Source: Paracoccaceae bacterium (GTDB taxonomy: Bacteria > Pseudomonadota > Alphaproteobacteria > Rhodobacterales > Rhodobacteraceae). Taken from it: 9,528 bases of DNA. Both the position numbers and the translations under genes were made by a program. The stretch is taken from assembly GCA_013214715.1 (NCBI GenBank), contig JABSSB010000172.1:1-9528 (forward strand), in the 5' to 3' direction. The notes beneath the pieces are model-generated. The model was not told where the DNA came from. It saw nothing but the letters and a program-made list of their open reading frames with translations, and did no database searches. This document shows, one piece after another, positions 1 to 6,599 of this stretch (position 1 is its first letter; every line of letters begins with the position of its first letter).

Positions 1-117
1 GGCCTGCCGCCCGGCGCGCTGCAAAGCGTCCATTTCGCCATGGGTGATCGGGTTGCCAGCCTGCACGCGGCGATTGCGCCCTTCGCCGGGGATCTCATCG
101 TCCCGCGCAAGAACTGA
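1..117 (+). CDS. 3' end of an unidentified protein (partial)
   Basis: The first reading frame is open from the first base of the window and ends with AAG AAC TGA, giving a 38-residue C-terminal tail (GLPPGALQSVHFAMG... ending in IVPRKN). Codon use is GC-rich at third positions like the neighbouring genes, which supports real coding. The fragment has no motif that I can assign to a family, and the start lies outside the window. It converges on the flavin-binding gene that follows, with about 150 bp between the two stop codons. Confidence 0.55.
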   Translation, partial: GLPPGALQSVHFAMGDRVASLHAAIAPFAGDLIVPRKN

Positions 118-183
118 TCCGATGGGACAGCCACCTTCGTCAAAGCCGGTTCTGGCTTGATCATAGCTGCGGCGTAGAAGGGT

Positions 184-274
184 TGCGTCAGTCTGCGTCA
201 GTGTCATGCAAGCCCTCCCGTGCTGCTACGCCATGTCAGAACAGCCGAGCGAGTTTTGCAAGCCCTGCGTCAGG
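184..274. repeat. Short direct repeats between convergent genes
   Basis: The convergent gap contains TGCGTCAGT twice in tandem (184-192 and 194-202), with a third partial copy TGCGTCAGG at 266-274. TGCAAGCCCT occurs at 207-216 and again at 257-266. The pieces look like a degenerate duplication of about 50 bp that runs into the last codons of the flavin-binding gene. A 7-bp inverted repeat GGCGTAG/CTACGCC (171-177 and 226-232) and a weak stem at 139-159 are also present. None is followed by a T run, so I see no clear terminator. Confidence 0.3.
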
Positions 275-887
275 TACCTGCCTTCAACGCTGCATTTTCC
301 GCTGCAAGCGCATCAATCCTTGCCTGCAGGCGGTCCATTTCGGGCCCGGCTGTCGCGGCGATCTGATCAGTGTCGAGCCGGGGCGTGATGAATTGCGGGC
401 AGGTCCAGTCAAAAGCGGCGATGCGGATCGTCACAAGCCGTTCGACCCAGCCCTGCCCGTCCACAGTCAGTTGCGCGGCGAGATCGGGATTGTCCGCTGC
501 CTCAGCGAACCGGGCATGGCCCAGAAGTTTCAGACGGGCCTTGCGCGGGTAGTCCATCAAAAAAAGCGACACGCGGTCCTCCGCAGAGGTATTGCCGAGC
601 AAGACATATTGCCGGTTCACCCGGTAATCAGCAAAGCCAATGGTTTTGGGGTCCAGCACTTTCATAAACCCGCGCGGGCCGCCGCGATGCTGGAAAGAGG
701 GCCAGCCGGTTTCCGAGACGAAGCCAAGGTAGAAACTGTCGCGACTCTGGATAAATAGGTTTTCCCCCGGGCCCAGCCCTTCGGGCGCAGGGCGGTCGGT
801 CATGCGGGCACAAGTCTCGCGTGAGCCGCGCTCGGCCTGTTTTTCGGCGACGGTGTCGGTGAACATGATCTCGCGAAAATGCTGCAT
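270..887 (-). CDS. PNPOx-like flavin-nucleotide-binding protein
   Basis: A 205-residue protein of the pyridoxamine 5'-phosphate oxidase-related, FMN-binding split-barrel superfamily (the COG3576-like group). The visible core runs from about residue 45 to 160: FIQSRDSFYLGFVSETGWP, then FQHRGGPRGFMKVLD, a YRVNRQYVLLGN stretch, and DRVSLFLMDYPRKARLKLLGHAR. This is the typical strand order of cofactor-binding flavin proteins in this group. Members are generally cytoplasmic, and most have no proven substrate. The last 20 residues (from about 182: MDRLQARIDALAAENAALK) form a short predicted coiled coil, which may aid dimerisation. The ATG at 887 is supported by AAAGGG upstream (AAAGGGCTGAGAG-ATG) and by an in-frame TGA two codons before it. 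The name does not imply pyridoxamine phosphate oxidation; true PdxH enzymes have different binding residues. Confidence 0.85.
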   Translation of the reverse strand: MQHFREIMFTDTVAEKQAERGSRETCARMTDRPAPEGLGPGENLFIQSRDSFYLGFVSETGWPSFQHRGGPRGFMKVLDPKTIGFADYRVNRQYVLLGNTSAEDRVSLFLMDYPRKARLKLLGHARFAEAADNPDLAAQLTVDGQGWVERLVTIRIAAFDWTCPQFITPRLDTDQIAATAGPEMDRLQARIDALAAENAALKAGT

Positions 888-990
888 CTCTCAGCCCTTT
901 CTCAGCCAGACCGGCGGCCAAGATCGGGCCTGCGCCGCGCGGTGCCAAAACGCGCTCGCGCAGCTGTGTTCGACGGCCGCGTCCTTGGCG

Positions 991-1046
991 TAGGGCGGGG
1001 TTTACCCCGCTGCTCGCCGGGAAAAGGCGGGGTGAACCCCGCCCTA
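991..1046. repeat. Twin-palindrome intergenic repeat, possible terminator
   Basis: Two 20-bp arms, tagggcggggtttaccccgc (991-1010) and its inverted copy (1027-1046), match at 19 of 20 positions around a 16-bp spacer. Each arm is also self-complementary (GCGGGG-TTTA-CCCCGC and GCGGGG-TGAA-CCCCGC). The segment can therefore form either two small hairpins or one long stem. It starts 10 bp beyond the stop codon of the leftward HlyD-like gene and may end or stabilise that operon's transcript. There is no T tract. From memory, palindromes of this GGGCGGGGTTYACCCCGCC type are scattered between genes in Rhodobacterales genomes; I cannot count copies here. Confidence 0.7.
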
Positions 1047-1055
1047 GGCGCCCCA

Positions 1056-2297
1056 TCAGTGGCCGCTCAGCACCAGCGTCTGGATCGGCAACAACAAGGT
1101 CTGGATGCGCAGGATCAGCGCATGCACCAGCCCGGTCGCATCCACCGCGTGCAGCGCCGTGGCGCGCAAGCCCGTCACCTCACCCGATGCGATACGTTCG
1201 TGATTGTTGGTATAGGCATTGGCAATGCACTTCGTGCCCGGCAAAATCCGATCGATCTTGGGATCGTTTTTATAAAGCGGCTCCATCCGCACGGTGAGCG
1301 TGCCAGGATAGCCGCGGGTTTCGATCTCGACCAGTTGATCGGTCGGACGCAACTGACCGGCTGCGATCACGTTCTGAACATCCGTGATCACCATCGGAAA
1401 AACCGTCAGCGGCAGGGTCACACAGGCTAGTTCGGTGATCACGCCGGGTTTTACCACCTGCGCCGAGATCTGGTTGAACCCGGCCTGAATAGCGTCATTC
1501 CAATGTCCATCCTTAGGGATCAGGATCCCCGCAGGACGCAAGAGCGGGTTCACGATATCGCCCTTTTGCAGCGCAAATTGGGTGATCTGCCCGTCAACGC
1601 CCGCGCGAATGATCGTCTTGTCAAGCTCGACCTCGGCCTGCGCCAACGCCGCCTTGGCGGCCTCCATCTGGGCGGGCAACAATGTATTGAGGTTCTCTTC
1701 GGCCTTCACAACCTGCGCTTCAGAGGCTTTGACAGCCGCCCCAAGGCTGCCCACCCGCGCGCGGCGTTGATCCAGGTCCTGCTGGTTCACAGCAGCCGAT
1801 CCGCGGTCAATCAGAGTTTGGACACGGGCCAGTTCGACCTCCGCCAATTCCAAAGAGGCTTCGTTGTTTTCCACCTGGAACTGCGCCGTTGCCAACTCGG
1901 CCTCGGCCAGCGCCATGCCAGCCTGCACTTCGGCCAAGGCGGTCCGCGCTGTCACAACAGCCGCCCGCTGGCGTGAATCATCCATCGTAAACAGAACGTC
2001 GCCTTCGGAGACATCTTGGAAATTACGCACCATCACCTCATTCACGCGGCCGGGTTCTTCCGGCAGAATGGTCACCGTGCGATAAATCTTGACAACATTG
2101 GTCGTGGCCGGGTGGAAATAGAAGATCATCGTGATCAGCAGCAGCGTCAGGATCACGCAGGCCGAAATGCCCCAGCGCAGCACATACCAGACGGAAAAGA
2201 ACGTGATCTCATGCCCGAACCGTTTGCCCTGCACATAGCGGCGGAACAGGTAGTCGGGCAGGATCGTGACCAGCGAACAGAGCAGAAACTCAATCAT
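1056..2297 (-). CDS. HlyD/EmrA-type membrane fusion protein
   Basis: A 413-residue periplasmic adaptor subunit anchored in the inner membrane. Residues 2-18 are hydrophobic, and the main membrane segment is about 38-61 (WYVLRWGISACVILTLLLIT...). A biotinyl-lipoyl-like half follows at about 74-108 (TVTILPEEPGRVNEVMVRN, then VSEGDVLFTMDDSRQR). Residues 110-225 form a long Ala/Glu/Gln-rich alpha-helical hairpin. The returning lipoyl half and beta-barrel follow (IIRAGVDGQITQFALQKGDIVNP). This order is standard for adaptors that couple inner-membrane pumps to an outer-membrane channel. The architecture, together with a small membrane protein encoded just upstream, recalls the E. coli YiaW-YiaV pair. 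The start overlaps the upstream stop by ATGA, which suggests translational coupling. No ABC or MFS transporter or TolC-like gene is encoded nearby, so the cargo is unknown. Confidence 0.88.
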   Translation of the reverse strand: MIEFLLCSLVTILPDYLFRRYVQGKRFGHEITFFSVWYVLRWGISACVILTLLLITMIFYFHPATTNVVKIYRTVTILPEEPGRVNEVMVRNFQDVSEGDVLFTMDDSRQRAAVVTARTALAEVQAGMALAEAELATAQFQVENNEASLELAEVELARVQTLIDRGSAAVNQQDLDQRRARVGSLGAAVKASEAQVVKAEENLNTLLPAQMEAAKAALAQAEVELDKTIIRAGVDGQITQFALQKGDIVNPLLRPAGILIPKDGHWNDAIQAGFNQISAQVVKPGVITELACVTLPLTVFPMVITDVQNVIAAGQLRPTDQLVEIETRGYPGTLTVRMEPLYKNDPKIDRILPGTKCIANAYTNNHERIASGEVTGLRATALHAVDATGLVHALILRIQTLLLPIQTLVLSGH

Positions 2298-2716
2298 GCC
2301 TCAGCCTCCCCATCCGTGCGCGCGGAGGCCGCGCTGGCAGTGGCCGGGCTGGTCGTCTCTGGTATACGTCGCGAGATGCGCGCCAGAGATCGCGCCATCG
2401 ATTTCACCGGAGAGACAAGATCGGGGATCTGCACCACCGCCAGCAACAAAGCGGCCACCCAGAAAAGGTTGTTATGCGTAAACAGCGCCAGGATCGCCAG
2501 GATCGATACCAGTTGGAACTGCGCCCTGTTGGTTTCCGAAGCCATATGTTCCGGCAGCGCATGCAGGGTCAGATAGCCGATCCCCAAAAGCAGGATCACC
2601 ACCAGAAGAAACACACCGGTCCAGAACATCATCGGGTCCGATCCATCAACGCCCGGCACATAGACCGGGATGTGATGTGGCGCCAATTCATGGACGCCTT
2701 CCGCTGGTGTGGCCAT
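2294..2716 (-). CDS. Small two-pass membrane protein, HlyD partner
   Basis: A 140-residue protein of unknown family. It has a His/Pro-containing N-terminal stretch and two hydrophobic segments (about 29-52, MMFWTGVFLLVVILLLGIGY; and about 67-95, FQLVSILAILALFTHNNLFW and following). A basic, Ser/Ala/Thr-rich C-terminal tail follows (VKSMARSLARISRRIPE...), probably cytoplasmic. A strong AAGGAG ribosome-binding site sits 8 bases before the ATG. The stop overlaps the start of the membrane fusion gene by 4 bp, so the two products are probably made together and may form a complex. The position resembles DUF3302-type proteins (YiaW) next to YiaV, but I cannot claim sequence membership. Confidence 0.75.
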   Translation of the reverse strand: MATPAEGVHELAPHHIPVYVPGVDGSDPMMFWTGVFLLVVILLLGIGYLTLHALPEHMASETNRAQFQLVSILAILALFTHNNLFWVAALLLAVVQIPDLVSPVKSMARSLARISRRIPETTSPATASAASARTDGEAEA

Positions 2717-2739
2717 GACCCAAACTCCTTACGTTTACT

Positions 2740-3087
2740 TCACGCCGGCGCGCGCAACCATTGCCCGTCCGGTTGCTGACAAAATGCCGTGCGGATCTCT
2801 TGCCGGTCAGTGTTGCCGGACAAAGTGACGAAATGCTGAAGATACAAACAGCTGCCCCGCTGCGCGACCAGTTTGGACGCGCCTTTGGTGCCGGTCTGGG
2901 GATTGGTCCAGCTTTCGGTGCGGCCGACCTGCCCGCGATCCACGAGGCTGGTTTCGGTCGCCATCAGAATGTCGAAATCTGCAGGGCTGAGCCCGGTGTT
3001 GTTCAGGATACGCGACAATGGCTTGGCCGAGAGCGGCGCCGCACAGAGCACCAGGATCACCACAGTTTTCAAAATCCGCGCAAACAT
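2740..3087 (-). CDS. Secreted surface-antigen-like small protein
   Basis: A 115-residue protein with a clear Sec signal peptide (MFARILKTVVILVLCAAPLSA, cleavage probably after Ala22). In the mature part, SWTNPQTGTKG, a Cys in GSCLYLQ, and AFCQQPDGQW resemble the C-terminal domain of bacterial 17-kDa/RT0821-type surface antigens: a W-x-NPxTG motif, a paired Cys, and a closing C-x-x-x-DG-x-W. The two Cys residues may form a disulphide. The gene is probably the first of the leftward operon, 23 bp before the two-pass membrane protein gene. The bases before the ATG lack a strong Shine-Dalgarno site. A periplasmic or outer-membrane location is inferred, and the biochemical role is unknown. Confidence 0.72.
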   Translation of the reverse strand: MFARILKTVVILVLCAAPLSAKPLSRILNNTGLSPADFDILMATETSLVDRGQVGRTESWTNPQTGTKGASKLVAQRGSCLYLQHFVTLSGNTDRQEIRTAFCQQPDGQWLRAPA

Positions 3088-3108
3088 CTACAAACCCACA
3101 GTTTTTTC

Positions 3109-3137
3109 GTAACAGGCCGGTTCTAACCTGCGTTCAA
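3109..3137 (-). promoter_or_regulatory. Possible promoter of the leftward HlyD operon
   Basis: On the minus strand, TTGAAC (3137-3132) and TGTTAC (3114-3109) are separated by 17 bp and lie about 20 bp before the ATG of the secreted-protein gene. The -35 matches 4 of 6 and the -10 only 3 of 6 consensus positions, so this is a weak candidate. The remainder of the 192-bp divergent gap (3088-3279) shows no riboswitch or clear operator. Confidence 0.2.
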
Positions 3138-3279
3138 AGCCTAGCGTCCGCGCCACGATCCGCCAAGCCCCCAAGCGCAATCTTCAAATATCCACGAAGA
3201 GATCTTTATCGCACTTGCCACTAGGCCCCGGCGGGCAATCCCGGCACTTTTGCACCATCGCCCCAATCAGGACACACCC

Positions 3280-4098
3280 ATGTCAGAGCCCTATGCCTTC
3301 GCCCCCGGCGGCCATCCTGGCCAGCGCGAGTTGATGACCGGCCGCGCCATTTTTACCGAGGCCTATGCCGTCATCCCCAAAGGCGTGATGCGCGACATTG
3401 TCACATCCGCCCTGCCCTTCTGGGACGATACGCGCCTGTGGGTTCTGGCCCGCCCGCTCAGCGGGTTTGCCGAAACCTTTTCGCATTACCTGATGGAGGT
3501 GCAGCCCGGCGGCGGCAGCACCCGGCCCGAACCAGATCCCAGCGCGCAGGCGGTGATCTTTGTCACCCATGGCATGGTCGAACTCCGCTTTGATGACGCG
3601 ATGCACCTGCTGGAGCCGGGCGGCTACGCCTATCTGCCCGCGGGTCTTGACTGGACCCTTCACGCCTCCGGCGGCGCTCCAGCGAAATTCCATTGGATTC
3701 GCAAAGCTTATGAGGCGGTCGATGGGCTGCCTGCCCCCGATCCCCTGATCACCAGCGACCGCAACGTCGCCCCAATCGAAATGCCCGACACAGAGGGCCG
3801 CTGGGCCACGACCCGCTTTGTCGATCCCACCGATCTGCGCCATGACATGCATGTCAATATCGTCACGTTCGGCCCCGGCGGCGTGATCCCCTTTGAAGAA
3901 ACCCATGTGATGGAGCACGGGCTTTACGTGCTTGAAGGCAAGGCGGTCTATAAGCTCAATCAGGATTGGGTGGAGGTCGAGGCCGGGGATTACATGTGGT
4001 TGCGCGCCTTTTGCCCTCAGGCCTGCTATGCGGGCGGGGACGGACCGTTTCGCTATCTGCTCTACAAGGATGTGAACCGGCATATGGCGCTGCGCTGA
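3280..4098 (+). CDS. allE: (S)-ureidoglycine aminohydrolase
   Basis: A 272-residue bicupin enzyme (EC 3.5.3.26 family) that hydrolyses (S)-ureidoglycine to (S)-ureidoglycolate and ammonia in allantoin degradation. The second cupin is highly characteristic: ETHVMEHGLYVLEGKAVY, then LNQDWVEVEAGDYMWLRAF, CPQACYAGG and YLLYKDVNRH. The expected Mn ligands are all present with plant-enzyme spacing: Glu207, His209, His213 and Gln247 (Glu235, His237, His241 and Gln275 in the Arabidopsis enzyme). The first cupin contains VTHGMVELRFDDAMHLLEPGGYAYLPAG. I chose the ATG at 3280 because AGGA lies 7 bases upstream and MSEPYAFAPGGH matches the usual N terminus. A TTG at 3250 in the same frame would only add 10 odd residues. 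No other ureide or purine genes occur in the window, which is unusual. Confidence 0.95.
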   Translation: MSEPYAFAPGGHPGQRELMTGRAIFTEAYAVIPKGVMRDIVTSALPFWDDTRLWVLARPLSGFAETFSHYLMEVQPGGGSTRPEPDPSAQAVIFVTHGMVELRFDDAMHLLEPGGYAYLPAGLDWTLHASGGAPAKFHWIRKAYEAVDGLPAPDPLITSDRNVAPIEMPDTEGRWATTRFVDPTDLRHDMHVNIVTFGPGGVIPFEETHVMEHGLYVLEGKAVYKLNQDWVEVEAGDYMWLRAFCPQACYAGGDGPFRYLLYKDVNRHMALR

Positions 4099-4111
4099 AA
4101 GCTTTGCCTTT

Positions 4112-4152
4112 CCTCCGCCGCGCAGGTAGCGTGAGCGCAGACAAGGCGGAGG
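4112..4152 (+). promoter_or_regulatory. Possible ribosome-binding-site-masking stem
   Basis: CCTCCGCC (4112-4119) is perfectly complementary to GGCGGAGG (4145-4152). The latter includes the GGAGG Shine-Dalgarno site of the small secreted-protein gene starting at 4159. Pairing would hide the ribosome-binding site. The 25-base loop is long, so formation in vivo is uncertain. The left arm lies just after the allE stop, so the stem would form in any readthrough transcript. Confidence 0.3.
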
Positions 4153-4158
4153 CGGACA

Positions 4159-4464
4159 ATGCGCGTTACGATTTTGGCATGTGTGATGATGGCGGCCAGC
4201 GCGGCACAGGCGGCCGGCCCGACAGAGCCGGTGCAAGTCACCCTGTGGGAACGCGTCTGGACCGTGGCCCCGATCAAAGAGCGCCCGGGCAGCTATAGCG
4301 CGATCCGCGATGCCGGGGATAACAACCCGTTCGGCAGACCAGCGATCCGCAAATCCGTGCAGGCCAAGCGCGCGTTCGAAACGGCGACGGGGTGCAAGGT
4401 GACGTGGTCGACCATGACCAAGGATATCCGCGACACATTCTATGCGCCGGTAACCTGCCCCTGA
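4159..4464 (+). CDS. Small secreted protein of unknown function
   Basis: A 101-residue protein with a Sec signal peptide (MRVTILACVMMAASAAQA, cleavage near Ala18/Ala19). The mature domain is about 82 residues and contains VQVTLWERVWTVAPI, a GSYSAIRDAGDNNPFGRPA stretch and a closing half with two Cys (TGCKVTW and PVTCP) that could pair. The start is well supported by GGAGG 6 bases before the ATG. I do not recognise the family. The order (loop, A-x-R-A-F-E-x-A-TGCKV, terminal Cys) is like other short periplasmic proteins annotated as hypothetical in alphaproteobacteria. It lies 60 bp after allE and 64 bp before the GAPDH-like gene, in the same direction; whether the three are cotranscribed is unclear. 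Confidence 0.75.
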   Translation: MRVTILACVMMAASAAQAAGPTEPVQVTLWERVWTVAPIKERPGSYSAIRDAGDNNPFGRPAIRKSVQAKRAFETATGCKVTWSTMTKDIRDTFYAPVTCP

Positions 4465-4487
4465 TCTGACACCGACCCCGACCCGCC

Positions 4488-4506
4488 GCCCCGGCATTGT
4501 CGGGGC
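4488..4506 (+). terminator. GC hairpin before the GAPDH-like gene
   Basis: GCCCCG (4488-4493) pairs perfectly with CGGGGC (4501-4506) across a 7-base loop GCATTGT. It lies 23 bases after the secreted-protein stop and just before the ribosome-binding site (AAAGG, 4516-4520) of the GAPDH-like gene. There is no T run, so it may be a weak terminator, a transcript-stabilising hairpin or of no consequence. Confidence 0.3.
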
Positions 4507-4528
4507 TCCAATCCGAAAGGCTGGGGCG

Positions 4529-5506
4529 ATGCGGATATTCATCAATGGATTTGGACGGATCGGGCGCACGATCCTGCGGCAGGTTCTGACCGACCCGGCC
4601 CATTCAGGTGTCGAGATCATCGGACTCAACGACATCGCCGCGCCCGAGATGTGTGCCTATCTCTTCCAATATGACAGCACCTTCGGACCGTTTCCCGGCC
4701 CGGTCAGCCATGGCGAAAACTGGCTGGAGGTGGCGGGCCGCCGCCTGCCTTTGCACCGCGCCGACGATCTGCGGGCGCTGGACCTGTCCGGCGTGGATGT
4801 GGTGCTGGAATGCACCGGGATTGCCCGCACATCCGACGTCGCCCGGCGCGGGCTTGAGGCCGGGGCGGGGCGCGTTCTGATCTCAGGCCCTTCGCCTGCG
4901 GCAGAGACGACCATCGTTCTGGGCGGCAATGACGATCAGATGGGCGATGAGTCCATCCTGTCCAATGCCTCCTGCACGACCAATGCGATTGTGCCGCTGG
5001 TGGCGCTGCTTGATCAGCTTTGGGGCGTGGCACAGGGGCATGTGACGACGATCCATTGCTATACCAACAGCCAACCGCTGGTGGACGCGCCGCGCGGCAG
5101 CCTGTCACGCTCGCGCGCGGCGGCGCAAAGCATGGTGCCAACCAGTTCCAGCGCGCTGGATTTGATCGACGTGATCCTGCCGCATCTGGCAGGCCGGATC
5201 AGTGGCGCTGCTGTGCGAGTGCCCACGGTCAGCGTCTCGGCGATTGATCTGGTGGTGCAGACCGCCACGCCCTTGGGGGCCGAAGCAATGCTGCAACTTG
5301 AAGCCGCGGTCGACGGCCATCCGCTGATCGGCGCGACCGATATGCCGCTGGTATCCTCCGACCTGCGCGGGCGGCCAGAATCACTGGTGTTGGCCAGCCC
5401 CGAAACCCGTCTGATCGGCGCGCATCAGGTCCGGCTTTTTGGCTGGTATGACAATGAATGGGGCTTTTCGGCGCGGATGCTGGAGATGGCAGCGCGCATG
5501 GTGTGA
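4529..5506 (+). CDS. GAPDH-family phosphorylating dehydrogenase (paralog type)
   Basis: A 325-residue member of the type I glyceraldehyde-3-phosphate dehydrogenase family, which oxidises an aldehyde phosphate with NAD(P)+ and phosphate. The Rossmann motif NGFGRIGR is at 6-13 and the NAD-type Asp follows in GLND (Asp35). The catalytic Cys149 is in SNASCTTN and the general-base His176 in TIHCYTN. RAAAQSMVPT and Arg230 in AVRVPT lie in the substrate site, and YDNEWGFS is near the C terminus. Differences from ordinary Gap include SNASCTTNA instead of SNASCTTNC, TNSQ instead of TNDQ in the S-loop, and a length slightly under the usual 330-335. AVRVPTVSVSAIDL is closer to erythrose-4-phosphate dehydrogenase (Epd) wording. 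It is therefore probably a secondary paralog; glycolytic Gap, Epd or another substrate are all possible. AAAGG precedes the ATG by 8 bases. Confidence 0.88.
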   Translation: MRIFINGFGRIGRTILRQVLTDPAHSGVEIIGLNDIAAPEMCAYLFQYDSTFGPFPGPVSHGENWLEVAGRRLPLHRADDLRALDLSGVDVVLECTGIARTSDVARRGLEAGAGRVLISGPSPAAETTIVLGGNDDQMGDESILSNASCTTNAIVPLVALLDQLWGVAQGHVTTIHCYTNSQPLVDAPRGSLSRSRAAAQSMVPTSSSALDLIDVILPHLAGRISGAAVRVPTVSVSAIDLVVQTATPLGAEAMLQLEAAVDGHPLIGATDMPLVSSDLRGRPESLVLASPETRLIGAHQVRLFGWYDNEWGFSARMLEMAARMV

Positions 5507-5532
5507 GCGGATGCGCGCTCGGCCCCGGTCGG

Positions 5533-6492
5533 TCACAAAGAGGCCAGCTGCGCCGCGTTGTCGGGATCATGCGTGGGCAACATCAGCGTTTGAAACGCGC
5601 CAGACTGTTGCGCCACTATCGCTGCGCCGGCTTTGGCCTCTTAAACACTTTGGACGATCCCGCCAGTTTCACCCGTGTCAATCTGGCCAAGCGTGAATGC
5701 AGTATCCCCGACAAGGCAGAGGCTCACCCCGCCGACCTGCACCAGCACCGATTGATGCCATGTCGCAGGGCCCGGTGTCGGAACGGCTGTGATCGCCCCG
5801 TCCGCAGTCACCGGCACGCTGCGGGGAAAGACGCCCGTCACGGTGTCGCGCAATTGGACAGGTCGGATCGCCAATGCTGCCGGAATACGGCACGTCAAAG
5901 CCCCGGTATACCCGCCCATCGCGGCCTGAGACACAAGAAACCGGGCGCGCGGGAAATACCCCATACCGCCCATGTGATCGGAATGCAGATGCGTCATGAT
6001 CACCGTCGACACGCGATCCGGCTCCAGACCCGCAAGCCACATCTGCGGACCCAATTCATCCTGCGCCGCAAGATCAAAGCGAAGGTTGCGGCTATAAAAC
6101 AGGCCTGTCCCCGGATCACAGGCGGCACAGTCCCGGTCCAGCATCCGCGCGGTTTCGCCGATATCCACCACAAACAGACCTTCGGGATGGTCGATGACAA
6201 AGGCGGCAATCGGCAACCACTCTGCCCATGACCGGCTGGCCATGATTGCCAGAAACCGCAACGCGGCTGGTCCCGAAAACGCCTTATGCACTGCTTTTAC
6301 GGCCACCCACCCCGTCTGAAACATATACAGCGTCAGACGCGCGCCAAGCCGTGCTGTCACCGGGCCGGGCATCGAGGCTGCTTGTGTCTGCGCGGCCGCG
6401 ACATGCGGGATGCCCGCGAAGCCCCCGCCCGAAGCAGCAGCAGCGACGCCCGACACTGCGGAGCGACGTGTCATCTGCGCGCTCATGGTCAT
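5533..6492 (-). pseudogene. Broken Tat-exported MBL-fold hydrolase (AHL lactonase-like)
   Basis: The open part is 283 codons (6492-5641). It begins with a Tat-like signal (MTRRSAVSGVAAAA, twin Arg9-Arg10, AAA-type cleavage near residue 34). The MBL metal motif THLHSDHMGG (His168, His170, Asp172, His173) and a GDTAF Asp263 follow, in the order seen in AHL-lactonase-like hydrolases. Two lesions are visible. Where the family has TPGHxxxHQS the sequence reads TPGPATWHQS, so a metal-ligand His is Pro242 (CCT, one base from CAT). The frame then stops at TAA (5643-5641). Beyond that stop the same frame continues for 35 codons as EAKAGAAIVAQQSG... and MLPTHDPDNAAQLASL to a TGA at 5535-5533, supplying the family's final His (position 308) and normal C terminus. 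The truncated product is unlikely to be catalytically active. Sequencing error is possible for either change, but not a simple explanation for both. Confidence 0.78.
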
Positions 6493-6599
6493 TGCTCAGA
6501 CAGGGTTTTCGACTGCCGCATCGTCTGAGGCAGCACCAGGCCGAAACCGGGGCCGAACATACGGGCAAAGGCCCCGCCGGCCAGCCCGGAAAACGTCAC
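6489..6599 (-). CDS. 36-codon frame coupled to the MBL gene
   Basis: A GTG at 6599-6597 opens a 36-residue frame (VTFSGLAGGAFARMFGPGFG and a basic/polar end MRQSKTLSEQ). Its stop overlaps the MBL start by ATGA, and its GTG overlaps the stop of the lipoprotein frame by GTGA. The two 4-bp overlaps are the main support; there is no homology that I recognise and no independent ribosome-binding site. It may be a coupled leader-like peptide, or the displaced C-terminal part of the preceding lipoprotein after a second frame change. Confidence 0.25.
   Translation of the reverse strand: MTFSGLAGGAFARMFGPGFGLVLPQTMRQSKTLSEQ

Noticed and set aside
184..274. CRISPR-like array from the TGCGTCAGT copies
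   Set aside because: The copies are only 9 bp, two are separated by a single base, and there are no regular spacers or cas genes.
628..1056. 142-codon minus-strand frame running through the twin palindrome
   Set aside because: It overlaps the start of the flavin-binding gene in another frame, includes the repeat, and shows no domain. It is typical of a shadow frame.
1503..1976. 157-codon plus-strand frame opposite the HlyD gene
   Set aside because: It is antisense to the alpha-helical hairpin of the HlyD-like protein. Repetitive Leu/Gln/Arg content is what the reverse of Ala/Glu/Gln repeats produces.
3250..3279. TTG start giving allE ten extra residues
   Set aside because: The added residues are unlike the family N terminus, and the ATG at 3280 has AGGA at good spacing.
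3283..4635. 450-codon open frame on the minus strand
   Set aside because: It is antisense to allE and its neighbours, has no recognisable domains and is rich in Arg/His/Gly as expected of a GC-rich shadow frame. The forward genes have family matches and ribosome-binding sites.
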